A stretch of DNA of 38,449 bases from JAGKXB01 sp964498835 (GTDB lineage Bacteria > Pseudomonadota > Gammaproteobacteria > Burkholderiales > Burkholderiaceae_D). The DNA lies in contig CAZCIX010000017.1 of NCBI GenBank assembly GCA_964498835.1, positions 1-38,449 on the forward strand. Reading direction: 5' to 3'. The notes under the pieces are model-generated. The model had not been told where the DNA came from and ran no database searches. It saw nothing but the letters and a program-made list of their open reading frames with translations. The position numbers and the translations under genes are program-made. Of the stretch, positions 8,289 to 17,183 are shown piece by piece. How positions within the stretch are numbered: the stretch's first letter is position 1; every line of letters starts with the position of its first letter.

Positions 8289-9428
8289 TCAAGGTAAAAG
8301 CGGTTGCTGATTCTTTTGTTTTTCTTGAATTTCAGCAATCGCTTTTTCTATTGCTACCAAACGATGTGAAATTGCTGGATGAATAGCGGTGTGGCTGTCT
8401 AAGAGAATGGCTGGGTATTGTTTTGCTAGTCTTTGCCAAAAATATGTCGTTTGGTCAATTTTATAGCCGGCTCGTACTAGCAAATACAAAGATAGACGAT
8501 CAGCTTGCATGTCTAATTCTTTTGGGGTGGTTGTTATACGATCAGTATCTGTTAAAACATTTGTGTTGGATGAGGGCTGGTTTAGCTTGTCCATGATGTT
8601 AGCCACGATTTCAGTCCTGCGTAGTTTGGTTGGATGGCCGAGGATGTTGTGTGCCATTTCCTTGGCGATAACATACGCTAGTTCTTCGTTGGAATTCACA
8701 AAATTCATCATGCCTCGTGTGATCATTAAACGGCGATCATCGGCATAAGAATTCACCAGATTCGTATTTCCCAACAAAACTCTGATGCCACAAGCACGTG
8801 TCAACGGAACATTAAAAAGAAGATTCGTATCATTCCGCATGACGGTCAGTTTGATGCTGGAACGTGTGTTGGAGACCAGTGCTGCCAGTATCGTCGCAGC
8901 TTCACTTTCTGCATTCGGTCCTTGGGGCATTATGATGTTTTCTGCTGCAATCAGTGTGTCGCCGGGACGGATTCCTACTCGTGCTGCACCGCCGTTGGCG
9001 AGTGTGCTTACTACTTTTAATTGCTCATTTAAATGCAAGTTTTTTTGCGCCAAATCTGCAAATTGTGGGGAGTAGGAATATTTTGTTTTTGCCGTGATGC
9101 CGATGAGATTGCGGCTCAAGTTTGGGCATAAATCTGCATTATTGACCAAAAGAGGTGCGGCAACGCTGTCTAAGCGCTCTTTGAGTTTAACGAGCTTTTC
9201 CAGTGCTTCACTATCAGCAGTATTGGGTGATGATTTGACTGATGTCGGTAATGTGAGCTGAGGTGTGATGGCTAAAGAAAGTGCGGATTTTGTGCTGGAT
9301 TTTGCTGCAGGTGAGGGCGTCGCACAAGAAGTAAGTAATAATGGTAAGGTCAAGCTGACGGGTAATACGTATGTGGCCAATAAACGTGTTAACAAGGATG
9401 TTAGCAAGGGCGTTGTGATGCTGGTCAT
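8289..9428 (-). CDS. lipoprotein with PDZ-like domain and degenerate M48 peptidase domain
   Basis: A 379-residue protein. The N-terminus is a lipoprotein signal with lipobox LTSC, lipidated Cys at residue 35. A PDZ-like stretch follows (GGAARVGIRPGDTLIAAEN). The C-terminal half resembles Peptidase_M48: KEMAHNILGH at 256-265, then a helix with LDMQADRLSLYLLVRAGY and a closing HPAISHRLVAIEKA. In active M48 enzymes the first motif is HExxH; here the first zinc ligand is Lys256 (codon AAG), while Glu257 and His260 remain. It may therefore be inactive or use another ligand. An in-frame ATG at 9497 would give 402 residues with a hydrophilic lead before the signal; 9428 is preferred for signal-peptide geometry, though neither start has a good ribosome site. 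Confidence 0.8.
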   Translation of the reverse strand: MTSITTPLLTSLLTRLLATYVLPVSLTLPLLLTSCATPSPAAKSSTKSALSLAITPQLTLPTSVKSSPNTADSEALEKLVKLKERLDSVAAPLLVNNADLCPNLSRNLIGITAKTKYSYSPQFADLAQKNLHLNEQLKVVSTLANGGAARVGIRPGDTLIAAENIIMPQGPNAESEAATILAALVSNTRSSIKLTVMRNDTNLLFNVPLTRACGIRVLLGNTNLVNSYADDRRLMITRGMMNFVNSNEELAYVIAKEMAHNILGHPTKLRRTEIVANIMDKLNQPSSNTNVLTDTDRITTTPKELDMQADRLSLYLLVRAGYKIDQTTYFWQRLAKQYPAILLDSHTAIHPAISHRLVAIEKAIAEIQEKQKNQQPLLP

Positions 9429-9618
9429 AATATTGCCGCTATTAACAGTGTTATGAATATGATTGCGAATATTGTTGTAAATATTGTAACTGCGCATTCT
9501 GATAATTTTAGCTATTTCAATGACTTGATGAGCACACCCTTTAATTTTGCAATTATATTATTAATTTGCCATTTAATGTTTTTTTTGCAACTTATTCATG
9601 GCTTATTTTGTAACTTAT

Positions 9619-10062
9619 TTAGTGGCTTCCTGTGCTGCCAAAACCAGCGTCAGCACGTTCACTTTTGTCAAAATCTTCCACGATGTTGAAGCCAACTTGT
9701 AACACTGGAACGATGATTAATTGCGCCAGGCGCTCTAATGGATTGAGTGTGAACGCAGTTTGGCTGCGATTCCAGGTTGAAACCATGAGCTGTCCTTGAT
9801 AATCGGAGTCGATTAAGCCAACCAGGTTTCCCAACACGATTCCATGTTTATGTCCCATGCCGCTACGTGGCAGGATCATGGCTGCATATTCTGGATTGGC
9901 GATATGGATCGCTAGACCAGTTGGCACCAATACGGTTTCTCCAGGTTGAATGGTGAGTGCGGTGTCAATACAAGCCCGCAAATCCAAGCCTGCACTGCCT
10001 GGTGTGGCGTAGGTTGGGAGTTGTATGCGTGGGTCAAGGATTTTGATGTCTATAGTTTTCAT
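9619..10062 (-). CDS. dut: deoxyuridine 5'-triphosphate nucleotidohydrolase
   Basis: A 147-residue trimeric dUTPase that hydrolyses dUTP to dUMP and pyrophosphate, keeping uracil out of DNA and supplying dTMP synthesis. The five family motifs are present: PGSAGLDLRA, PRSGMGHKHG, GLIDSDYQGQL, ERLAQLIIVP and the C-terminal GFGSTGSH. The length is normal. It lies 53 bases downstream of coaBC on the same strand, the usual Burkholderiales order. Confidence 0.98.
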   Translation of the reverse strand: MKTIDIKILDPRIQLPTYATPGSAGLDLRACIDTALTIQPGETVLVPTGLAIHIANPEYAAMILPRSGMGHKHGIVLGNLVGLIDSDYQGQLMVSTWNRSQTAFTLNPLERLAQLIIVPVLQVGFNIVEDFDKSERADAGFGSTGSH

Positions 10063-10115
10063 AAGAAATGGGAAAAAGAGTAAAGAAAGAGTAAAAAAAT
10101 ATCAAACAACCCGCA

Positions 10116-11126
10116 TTAAAGCCGTTTTACGATCTCGGCGATCAATTGCTGTGCAAGAAGTTGTTTGCTGGCGCGTGGCAAGTTTGTGTGGCCGTGCTCA
10201 TCGAATAACACCAAGGCATTGTGATCTTGACCAAAAGTTTGTGGCCCGATATTGCCGACTAATAAGGGAATCCCTTTTTTGACGCGTTTTTCCGCGCCAT
10301 ACTGCAAAAGATTTTCAGATTCTGCAGCAAAGCCAACGCAATAAGGCGCTGGGGATAAGGCGGCAACAGAGGCCAGGATGTCGGGATTTTCTGCAAATTG
10401 CAAAGCGCACATGTGATTGCCATCGGCATTTTTCTTTAATTTTTGTGCGCTGATGTTGCTGACATACCAATCCGCCACGGCGGCAACGGCGATGAATACA
10501 TCTTGCGCTGCGATGTGTGACATCACGGCATCGTGCATTTGGCGCCCGGTTTCGACAGGGATGAGCTGTACGCCATACGGTGCTTGTAAAGCTGTTGGGC
10601 CAGACACCAGCGTGACATGGGCGCCAGCTTGTTGCGCGGCGCGGGCAACGGCGTAACCCATTTTGCCGGAAGAGAGATTGGTGATGCCACGTACTGGGTC
10701 GATGGCTTCAAAAGTCGGGCCGGCGGTGATTAACACATGCTTGCCGGCGAGAAGCTTGGGCTGAAATAGCGCAATGACTTCTTCCAATAATTGTTCAGGT
10801 TCCAACATGCGGCCCATGCCCGTTTCCCCGCATGCTTGCACACCTGCATCAGGGCCGAGGACGTGAATTTGATCCAGTTGGAGTTGGGCAATATTGCGTT
10901 GCGTCGCTGGGTTTTTCCACATTTCGGCATTCATGGCGGGTGCGATTAAAAGCGGCAAATTGCTAGGCCGCGCCAGGCACAACGTGGACAATAAATCGTC
11001 GCACACGCCATGCGCCAGTTTGAAAATAAAATCGGCTGAGCAAGGCGCAATCAACATTGCATCGGTATCGCGCGTCAAATCGATATGCGGCATGTGATTG
11101 GCGATGCGGTCATCCCATTGATCCAG
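10116..11126 (-). CDS. coaBC: bifunctional phosphopantothenoylcysteine decarboxylase / phosphopantothenate-cysteine ligase, N-terminus lost in gap
   Basis: About 336 residues are visible; the frame stays open through 11126 into the N run, so an internal Met at 11093 is not the true start. The protein joins cysteine to phosphopantothenate (CoaB) and decarboxylates the product with FMN (CoaC) in coenzyme A synthesis. CoaC blocks are APAMNAEMW and ACGETGMGRML, which carries the catalytic cysteine. CoaB starts near GKHVLITAGPTFEAIDPVRGI with NLSSGKMGYA, and KLKK supplies the ligase lysine. Compared with E. coli CoaBC (about 406 residues), roughly 60 N-terminal residues are missing. Confidence 0.96.
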   Translation of the reverse strand: MDQWDDRIANHMPHIDLTRDTDAMLIAPCSADFIFKLAHGVCDDLLSTLCLARPSNLPLLIAPAMNAEMWKNPATQRNIAQLQLDQIHVLGPDAGVQACGETGMGRMLEPEQLLEEVIALFQPKLLAGKHVLITAGPTFEAIDPVRGITNLSSGKMGYAVARAAQQAGAHVTLVSGPTALQAPYGVQLIPVETGRQMHDAVMSHIAAQDVFIAVAAVADWYVSNISAQKLKKNADGNHMCALQFAENPDILASVAALSPAPYCVGFAAESENLLQYGAEKRVKKGIPLLVGNIGPQTFGQDHNALVLFDEHGHTNLPRASKQLLAQQLIAEIVKRL

Positions 11127-11226
11127 NNNNNNNNNNNNNNNNNNNNNNNNNNNNNNNNNNNNNNNNNNNNNNNNNNNNNNNNNNNNNNNNNNNNNNNNNN
11201 NNNNNNNNNNNNNNNNNNNNNNNNNN
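11127..11226. other. assembly gap 1 (100 N)
   Basis: Exactly 100 N. It removes the C-terminus of lspA and the N-terminus of coaBC. From usual family lengths about 65 residues of each are missing, so the real gap should be near or above 385 bases and 100 is a placeholder. The two flanks share no sequence. Confidence 0.97.
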
Positions 11227-11526
11227 GCGTTGGCCGGCGTGGCGTTTTAATAAATACAGAATGAACAACACAGCAGCGCCGCCTATGCCGATGAAAAAAT
11301 AATGTTGCCAGCCGGATTGTGTTGCCAAAAAGCTAAATGCTGCACCTTTGTTGTAAGTCGTCGCCAAGTTGAAAAAGGAGGTGACTTGGTGCGATGCGCC
11401 AAAAGGTAGCCATTTCAGTATGGTGATTTTGCTTAATTGATCTAGCAAAATGACGATGAATGCAATGCCTATCCAGGGCGCCATGCTGGGCTTTTTGGAT
11501 GAGGTGGGGCGATTTTTAGTGGCCAT
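11227..11526 (-). CDS. lspA: lipoprotein signal peptidase (signal peptidase II), C-terminus lost in gap
   Basis: The first 100 residues of the inner-membrane aspartyl protease that removes lipoprotein signal peptides after lipidation. Hydrophobic segment APWIGIAFIVILLDQLSK, the block LATTYNKGAAFSFLA and a second membrane segment YFFIGIGGAAVLFILYLL match LspA. The two catalytic aspartates lie in the C-terminal part, which falls in the gap. It starts 20 bases after the ileS stop, in the conserved ileS-lspA order, and would be co-transcribed with it. Confidence 0.95.
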
Positions 11527-11546
11527 GTTTATGTATTAATTAAGAG

Positions 11547-14462
11547 TTAAGCAAATCGACGTGCTTCGCCTTTGCCAAACAAATTGGCGATGCAGCGACC
11601 GCAAATTTCGCTGTGTTCAGCATGCGTGCCAACGTCGGCGCGGTAATGCCAGCAGCGCTCGCATTTGGCGTCGTTCAGCGCTTCTACTTCGATCTCGATT
11701 TCTTGTGTACCTTCTACTTTAGTGATGCTGGCGTTAGATGTGATGAAGATAAACTTTAGATCTTCTCCCAGGCTGTGTAATAAATTGAAATCTATGCCGT
11801 TTTCATTTTGCTGCGCTGGCACCTTAATGGTGACTTTGGCTTGTAGGGAAGAGCCGATCAAGCCTTGTTGGCGTAGGTCTTCCAGTTTTTTGGTGACGTC
11901 ACCACGGATGGTGTGTAGCGTTTCCCAGCGTTGTTGCAGTTGCTGTAAATCTTCAGCATTGGCGCATACGGCGGGTAAGGTGTAGTGGGTTTGGGTGAAA
12001 ATCGTTTCATCGCTGGCGGCGAAGGTTTCTTTGCTGGCGAAGAGCGCCCAGGCTTCTTCCGCGGTGAACGACAAGATTGGTGCCATCAAGCGCAGCAATG
12101 CTTGGGTGATATGCCACAACGCCGTTTGCGCGGAGCGGCGTGCTGGGGAGTTGACGCCGCTGGTGTAGAGGCGGTCTTTAAGGATATCCAGATAAAAGCC
12201 CCCCAAATCTTCTGAGCAATACATTTGTAACTTGGAGACCACTGGGTGGAATTCAAATGCGGTGTAATGTTCTTGGATGTCTGCCTGCAATTGCGCCATG
12301 CGGCTGATGGCGTAGCGATCAATTTCCAGCATGTCGCTCATCGCAATGCTATCGACTGTGGGATCAAAATCAGATGTGTTGGCCAATAAGAAGCGCAGAG
12401 TGTTGCGAATGCGGCGATAGGCTTCGGTCACGCGCTTCAAAATTTCATCTGAAATCGACAACTCACCGGAATAATCGGTTGAAGCCACCCAGAGACGGAG
12501 AATGTCAGCGCCTAAGGTGTCACTGACTTTGCGTGGGGCGACGACATTACCGACAGATTTGGACATTTTCTTGCCTTCACCGTCGACAACAAAACCGTGC
12601 GTCAGCAAGGCTTTGTAAGGTGGGCAGCCATTCATCATGGAAGACGTGAGCAAGGAGGAATGAAACCAGCCGCGATGCTGATCCGATCCTTCCAGATACA
12701 GATCGGCTGGGAATTGCGATTGCGTGGCATGTGATCCGCGCAAGACGGTTTGATGCGTAGTGCCGGAGTCAAACCAAACGTCTAGCGTATCTTTGTTTTT
12801 CACATACATGTCGGCATCAGCGCCCAGTAGTTCTTTGGGATCTAATGTTTGCCACGCTTCAATGCCGTTTTGTTCTACGCGTTGGGCGACTTGTTCTAAC
12901 AGTTCTTGGGTGCGAGGATGCAGTTCGCCTGTTTCTTTGTGGATAAAAAATGCCATTGGCACGCCCCATTGGCGTTGGCGTGATAGCGTCCAGTCAGGAC
13001 GATTGGCGATCATGGCTTGTAGGCGTGCTTTGCCCCAGGCAGGATAAAACTGGGTTGCCTCAATCCCCGCCAGCGCGCTGGTACGCAGACTGGCACCGCC
13101 ATTATTGGGCGTGTTGTCCATACTGGCAAACCATTGCGATGTGGCACGATATACGATGGGGGTTTTATGGCGCCAGCAATGCATGGTGCTGTGTTCAAAC
13201 ATGACGAGTTTGAATAGGGAGCCGACTTCTTTTAATTTGTCGCAAATGGGTTTGGAGGCTTCCCAAATAGTTAAACCGGCAAACAATGGCAAGTTCGATG
13301 CATAACGGCCATCGCCCATGACGGGATTGAGGATGGCATCGTCTTGCACGCCATGCGCTTTGCAAGAAATAAAGTCATCCATGCCGTAAGCTGGTGCAGA
13401 GTGCACGATGCCGGTACCAGTATCCAGTGTGACGTATTCGCCCGGATAGATGGGTGAGAGGCGATCATAGCCTTGGTCCACCGTGGCTAAAGGATGGCGA
13501 AACTGTACAGCAGCTAACGCTTGGCCTTTGCAAGTGGCGATGATGTTGCCTTGTAATGCATAACGTTCTAGGCAAGAGGTGACCAGGTCTTTTGCCAAAA
13601 TCAGCAATAAAGGTTGTTCATCACGCATGGTTTGTACTAATGCGTACTCAAATTCTGGATGAACGTTTAATGCCTGGTTTGCTGGAATTGTCCACGGCGT
13701 CGTGGTCCAAATAACGATATAACCCGCTTTGCCTTGCAGTTGTTCTGGTGAAATATGAAAAGCTTGAGCAAGTTTGCCGTGTTCTGCTTCGGCAAATGGA
13801 AAACCAACGTCGATCGCTGGATCACGTTTGTTTTGATATTCCACTTCGGCTTCTGCCAGCGCAGAAGCACAATCAAAACACCAGTTGACGGGTTTTAAAC
13901 CACGGTACACAAAGCCTTGCTCGACGATTTTGCCTAGCGCGCGGATTTCATCGGCTTCGTTGCCAAACGCCATGGTTTGATAGGGGTTATCCCATTCAGC
14001 CAATACACCTAAGCGGATGAAGTCGGCTTTTTGTTTAGCGATTTGTTCGCTGGCATAAGCGCGTGCTTTGGCTTGTACTTCGGCGATGGGCAAGTTTTTG
14101 CCATGCAGTTTTTCAATTTGGATTTCAATTGGCATGCCGTGGCAATCCCAGCCTGGCACGTAAGGTGCGTCGAATCCAGCCAGTTGGCGGGTTTTGACGA
14201 CGATATCTTTGAGGATTTTATTGACGGCATGGCCAATGTGAATGTCATTGTTGGCATACGGTGGGCCATCGTGCAGAATAAACTTTGGTCTGCCTTGTGA
14301 GGCTTTGCGGATGCGTTGATAGATCTTTTTATCTTGCCATTCCTTGATCCATTGCGGTTCCCGCTTGGCCAAATCTCCTCGCATAGGGAAGGGAGTTTCC
14401 GTCATGTTGACGGGGTATTTGCTTTGCGGTTTTGCCGCTTTATTGGATGGCGTATTAGACAT
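11547..14462 (-). CDS. ileS: isoleucyl-tRNA synthetase
   Basis: A 971-residue class I synthetase that charges tRNA-Ile and edits valine. The HIGH motif appears in NNDIHIGHAVNK, KMSKS in GKKMSKSVGN, and the editing domain lies between them (TTTPWTIPANQAL, with YGMDDF). The C-terminus carries the zinc site CERCWHYRADVG and CGRCIANLFG. The length is slightly above the E. coli 938, with an N-terminal extension of about 20 polar residues typical of related bacteria. It sits between ribF and lspA as in many proteobacteria. Confidence 0.98.
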   Translation of the reverse strand: MSNTPSNKAAKPQSKYPVNMTETPFPMRGDLAKREPQWIKEWQDKKIYQRIRKASQGRPKFILHDGPPYANNDIHIGHAVNKILKDIVVKTRQLAGFDAPYVPGWDCHGMPIEIQIEKLHGKNLPIAEVQAKARAYASEQIAKQKADFIRLGVLAEWDNPYQTMAFGNEADEIRALGKIVEQGFVYRGLKPVNWCFDCASALAEAEVEYQNKRDPAIDVGFPFAEAEHGKLAQAFHISPEQLQGKAGYIVIWTTTPWTIPANQALNVHPEFEYALVQTMRDEQPLLLILAKDLVTSCLERYALQGNIIATCKGQALAAVQFRHPLATVDQGYDRLSPIYPGEYVTLDTGTGIVHSAPAYGMDDFISCKAHGVQDDAILNPVMGDGRYASNLPLFAGLTIWEASKPICDKLKEVGSLFKLVMFEHSTMHCWRHKTPIVYRATSQWFASMDNTPNNGGASLRTSALAGIEATQFYPAWGKARLQAMIANRPDWTLSRQRQWGVPMAFFIHKETGELHPRTQELLEQVAQRVEQNGIEAWQTLDPKELLGADADMYVKNKDTLDVWFDSGTTHQTVLRGSHATQSQFPADLYLEGSDQHRGWFHSSLLTSSMMNGCPPYKALLTHGFVVDGEGKKMSKSVGNVVAPRKVSDTLGADILRLWVASTDYSGELSISDEILKRVTEAYRRIRNTLRFLLANTSDFDPTVDSIAMSDMLEIDRYAISRMAQLQADIQEHYTAFEFHPVVSKLQMYCSEDLGGFYLDILKDRLYTSGVNSPARRSAQTALWHITQALLRLMAPILSFTAEEAWALFASKETFAASDETIFTQTHYTLPAVCANAEDLQQLQQRWETLHTIRGDVTKKLEDLRQQGLIGSSLQAKVTIKVPAQQNENGIDFNLLHSLGEDLKFIFITSNASITKVEGTQEIEIEVEALNDAKCERCWHYRADVGTHAEHSEICGRCIANLFGKGEARRFA

Positions 14463-14525
14463 TTTTTGAATTCTTAAATAGTTAAAAATTAAATAAGGTT
14501 AGTGATTTTATTGATTTTGTTAATT

Positions 14526-15476
14526 TTATTGATTGTATGAGTCGAAGTAAGCGCGCGCTTGGGAGGCATCTTGTGCGATGGCTTGTGTAAGCGTGGCCAA
14601 ATTGCTGTATTTTTCTTCGTCACGAATTTTCTTTAAAAACTCAATCCGTAGCAATTTTCCATAGCAATCTCCTGCATAATCAAAAACATGTGTTTCTAAT
14701 AAGACACGTCCGCTGTCATCCACGGTCGGACGCGCGCCAAGACTGGCGACTGCTGGCAGGGGAGAGTTCGCTAGACCATGGACTTGCACAATAAAAATAC
14801 CGGACAGCGCTGGGCGCTTGTGCGCAATGCGCATATTTAAAGTAGGAAAGCCTATTGTTCTACCGAGCTTTTTTCCATGGATCACACGTCCAGATATTTC
14901 GTAAGGATGGCCTAATAATTGCTCGGCATTGGCAAAGTCCCCTTGTGCCAACGCGGCCCGAACAGCAGAGGAAGAAATCACGTCATTGCCCTGGGTGACA
15001 GGCGGCAATATTTCCACCTGAAAACCGTATTTTTCTCCCGCTTCTTTCAACATGATCAAATCGCCAGCGCGTTTGGCGCCATAACGAAAATCTTCTCCAA
15101 CCATCAACCATTTCACTTGCAAGCCCTTTACCAGAATTTTTTCAATAAATTCTTGTGGCGAGAGAGAAGAAAAAGGTAGATTGAAATGTTCCACAATCGT
15201 GTGTTCAATCCCAGCCTGTGACAGCGATTGCAGCTTGTCACGTAAACCGGCAATGCGGGTTGGTGCTTTAAGTAGATTGCCGGTTAATTGAGCAAAAAAT
15301 TCGCGCGGATGTGGCTCAAAAGTCATGACGGTTGGCACGCATTGCAAATATGTTGCAGCCTCACATACGCGCCTCAACAAGGCCTGATGGCCGCGATGGA
15401 CGCCGTCAAAATTGCCGATAGTCAGTGCGCAGGGAGCGCGTGATGTGGAGGGGGGAAGCCCGCGAAATACCTTCAT
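14526..15476 (-). CDS. ribF: bifunctional riboflavin kinase / FAD synthetase
   Basis: A 316-residue enzyme that makes FMN from riboflavin and then FAD. The N-terminal FAD synthetase domain opens with LTIGNFDGVHRGHQALL and includes the nucleotidyl-transfer block SSSAVRAAL; the C-terminal riboflavin kinase domain carries GKKLGRTIGFPTLNM. The start at 15476 gives MKVFRGLP, the usual N-terminus in Burkholderiales. The longer frame begins with TTG at 15509 and adds 11 residues with no family support. It leads the ribF-ileS-lspA-coaBC-dut cluster, 63 bases ahead of ileS. Confidence 0.96.
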   Translation of the reverse strand: MKVFRGLPPSTSRAPCALTIGNFDGVHRGHQALLRRVCEAATYLQCVPTVMTFEPHPREFFAQLTGNLLKAPTRIAGLRDKLQSLSQAGIEHTIVEHFNLPFSSLSPQEFIEKILVKGLQVKWLMVGEDFRYGAKRAGDLIMLKEAGEKYGFQVEILPPVTQGNDVISSSAVRAALAQGDFANAEQLLGHPYEISGRVIHGKKLGRTIGFPTLNMRIAHKRPALSGIFIVQVHGLANSPLPAVASLGARPTVDDSGRVLLETHVFDYAGDCYGKLLRIEFLKKIRDEEKYSNLATLTQAIAQDASQARAYFDSYNQ

Positions 15477-15579
15477 ACTTGGATAAAAACCAGGTGAAAA
15501 CCGTGGCAAATCGTAGATTATAAATGTTTTCGCGTAGCTTCCCTTTTTCTCTTGGAAATCAAATAAGTCGAATTTACAA

Positions 15580-16170
15580 TTAATCTTTCATGCACTTTCC
15601 AGTTGGGCCAGATTCACCATTACACATCTTGCCATTAATCCAAACTGATTTGCTTGCTCCTGTAACAAAAGTTGCTCTGTAAAATTTGGCATCTTTAATG
15701 CTAGCATCAGTGAAATTGGTCTTTACTAAATTGGCATAAGAAAAATTAGCTGTGGTCAAATTGGCACCATTCAAATTGCTCCTGTGTAAATCAGCATTAG
15801 TCAACTTAGCATTAGTCAAATTAGCGTTGAGCAACTTAGCATCCATTAAGTAAGCACCGGTCAAATCAGCACCAGTCAAATTAGCCCCGGTCAAATCAGC
15901 ACCAGCCAAAATAGCACCAGTCAACTTAGCATTAGTCAAATTAGCACTGCTCAAATTAGCAGCAGTCAAATCAACCTTGGTCAAATTAGCACCAGTCAAA
16001 TCATAATGTTGCAAATTCGCCATGTATTTATTACATGGTGATAACTCATTGGCTGACCAATTAACGCCTGGTTTTGCTGGATCATTGCAACTGGCGATAG
16101 CAATCCCACAAAATGTTTGAGCAAATGTGAGTGCGAAAGCACAAATCGATAATTTAGTGAATGGCTTCAT
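15580..16170 (-). CDS. exported pentapeptide-repeat protein, paralogue 1
   Basis: A 196-residue protein. Residues 1-26 are a signal peptide ending IAIA. The N-terminal cap follows with two cysteines (SCNDPAKP...PCNKYM), then about 20 pentapeptide repeats of the A(N/D)L(T/S)x type (residues ~53-155), expected to form a right-handed beta-helix. The end is the shared cap VWINGKMCNGESGPTGKC with two more cysteines. Function is unknown; the fold is known in DNA-gyrase-protecting proteins, but those are cytoplasmic, so that role is not suggested. A good ribosome site (AGGAG) precedes the start. It is the last of three tandem paralogues, 122 bases after paralogue 2. Confidence 0.9.
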   Translation of the reverse strand: MKPFTKLSICAFALTFAQTFCGIAIASCNDPAKPGVNWSANELSPCNKYMANLQHYDLTGANLTKVDLTAANLSSANLTNAKLTGAILAGADLTGANLTGADLTGAYLMDAKLLNANLTNAKLTNADLHRSNLNGANLTTANFSYANLVKTNFTDASIKDAKFYRATFVTGASKSVWINGKMCNGESGPTGKCMKD

Positions 16171-16292
16171 TTTTTTCTCCTGTGATGAAATGGTTCAAAT
16201 TTAGTTCAGCTTGATTTGTATGGTGTAAGAATTGGCAAACAGGCGAGTGTTAGCTCAAAGTGCCAACATTCTCTTTTTAGGTCACGCTATTA

Positions 16293-17143
16293 CTAGTTGT
16301 TCATGCACTTTCCAGTTGGGCCAGAATCGCCATTACACACCTTGCCATTAATCCAAACTGATTTGCTTGCTCCTGTAACAAAAGTTGCTTTATCANNNNN
16401 NNNNNNNNNNNNNNNNNNNNNNNNNNNNNNNNNNNNNNNNNNNNNNNNNNNNNNNNNNNNNNNNNNNNNNNNNNNNNNNNNNNNNNNNNNNNNNNCTTGC
16501 CATTAATCCAAACTGATTTGCTTGCTCCTGTAACAAAAGTTGCTTTATCAAATTTTGTATTTTGAATATTGGATTGATTCAAAGTAGAGCGAAGAAAATT
16601 GGTGCTAGTGAAATTAACGTTGGATAAATTAGTCTTGGATAAATTGGTATCCACAAAATTAGCATTAGAGAAATTGGCACTAGATAAATCGGCACCAATC
16701 AGGTTGGCACCTGTGAACACGCTTCCAACCGAATGAGTATTAGAAAAATTTGCATTGGTTGCGAAGTTGTTAGACAACGCTGCTCTATCTAAATTGGCTC
16801 TGTCTAAATTGGCACCAGACAGATTTGTACTCTCTAAATTTGCGGAATTCAAATTTGCCTTAGTCAGGTCAGCATTAGACAAGTTGGCATTGGTTAAGTT
16901 GGCATTATATAAATTGGCGCCTGATAAATTCGCATTGGACAAATCAACACCATATAAATTAGCACCGGACAAATTGGCTTTAGATAAGTTGGTATTAGAT
17001 AATTTGGCTGCTTTTTTATTACAGCCTGACCAATCAACGTCTGGTCGGGCTGGATCAGTGCAACTTGCGATAGCCATTCCAGAAAATGCTTGAGCAAATG
17101 TTAATGCAGTAATGCCGATAGATAATTTGGTGAGCTGTTTCAT
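16293..17143 (-). CDS. exported pentapeptide-repeat protein, paralogue 2 (interrupted by assembly gap)
   Basis: The gene reads from the signal peptide (MKQLTKLSIGITALTFAQ) and an N-terminal cap with two cysteines (SCTDPARP, SGCNKK) through about 28 pentapeptide repeats to WINGK at 16496, where a 100-N gap begins. The left flank of the gap repeats the last 55 bases and then continues to VCNGDSGPTGKCMNN and a TAG stop at 16293. Merging the overlap gives an intact protein of 231 residues. Translating straight through the gap shifts the frame, because 155 extra bases are inserted; the resulting odd C-terminus is an artefact. GAGG precedes the start. It begins 40 bases after the stop of paralogue 3, so the two are surely co-transcribed. 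Confidence 0.88.
16396..16495. other. assembly gap 2 (100 N) between overlapping contig ends
   Basis: Bases 16341-16395 and 16496-16550 are identical over 55 positions. This is what two contigs that overlap by one k-mer look like when scaffolded with a default gap. No sequence is likely missing. Confidence 0.9.
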
Positions 17144-17183
17144 TTCATTTCCTCAAATCTTAGATAAATGGTTGAAATTTAAA

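Noticed and set aside
11057..11302. Frames that run through the N block at gap 1
   Set aside because: They exist only because N codons are read as open; the flanking genes are coaBC and lspA on the minus strand.
15476..15509. Longer ribF start
   Set aside because: It begins with TTG, adds 11 residues without family support, and the ATG at 15476 gives the usual N-terminus.
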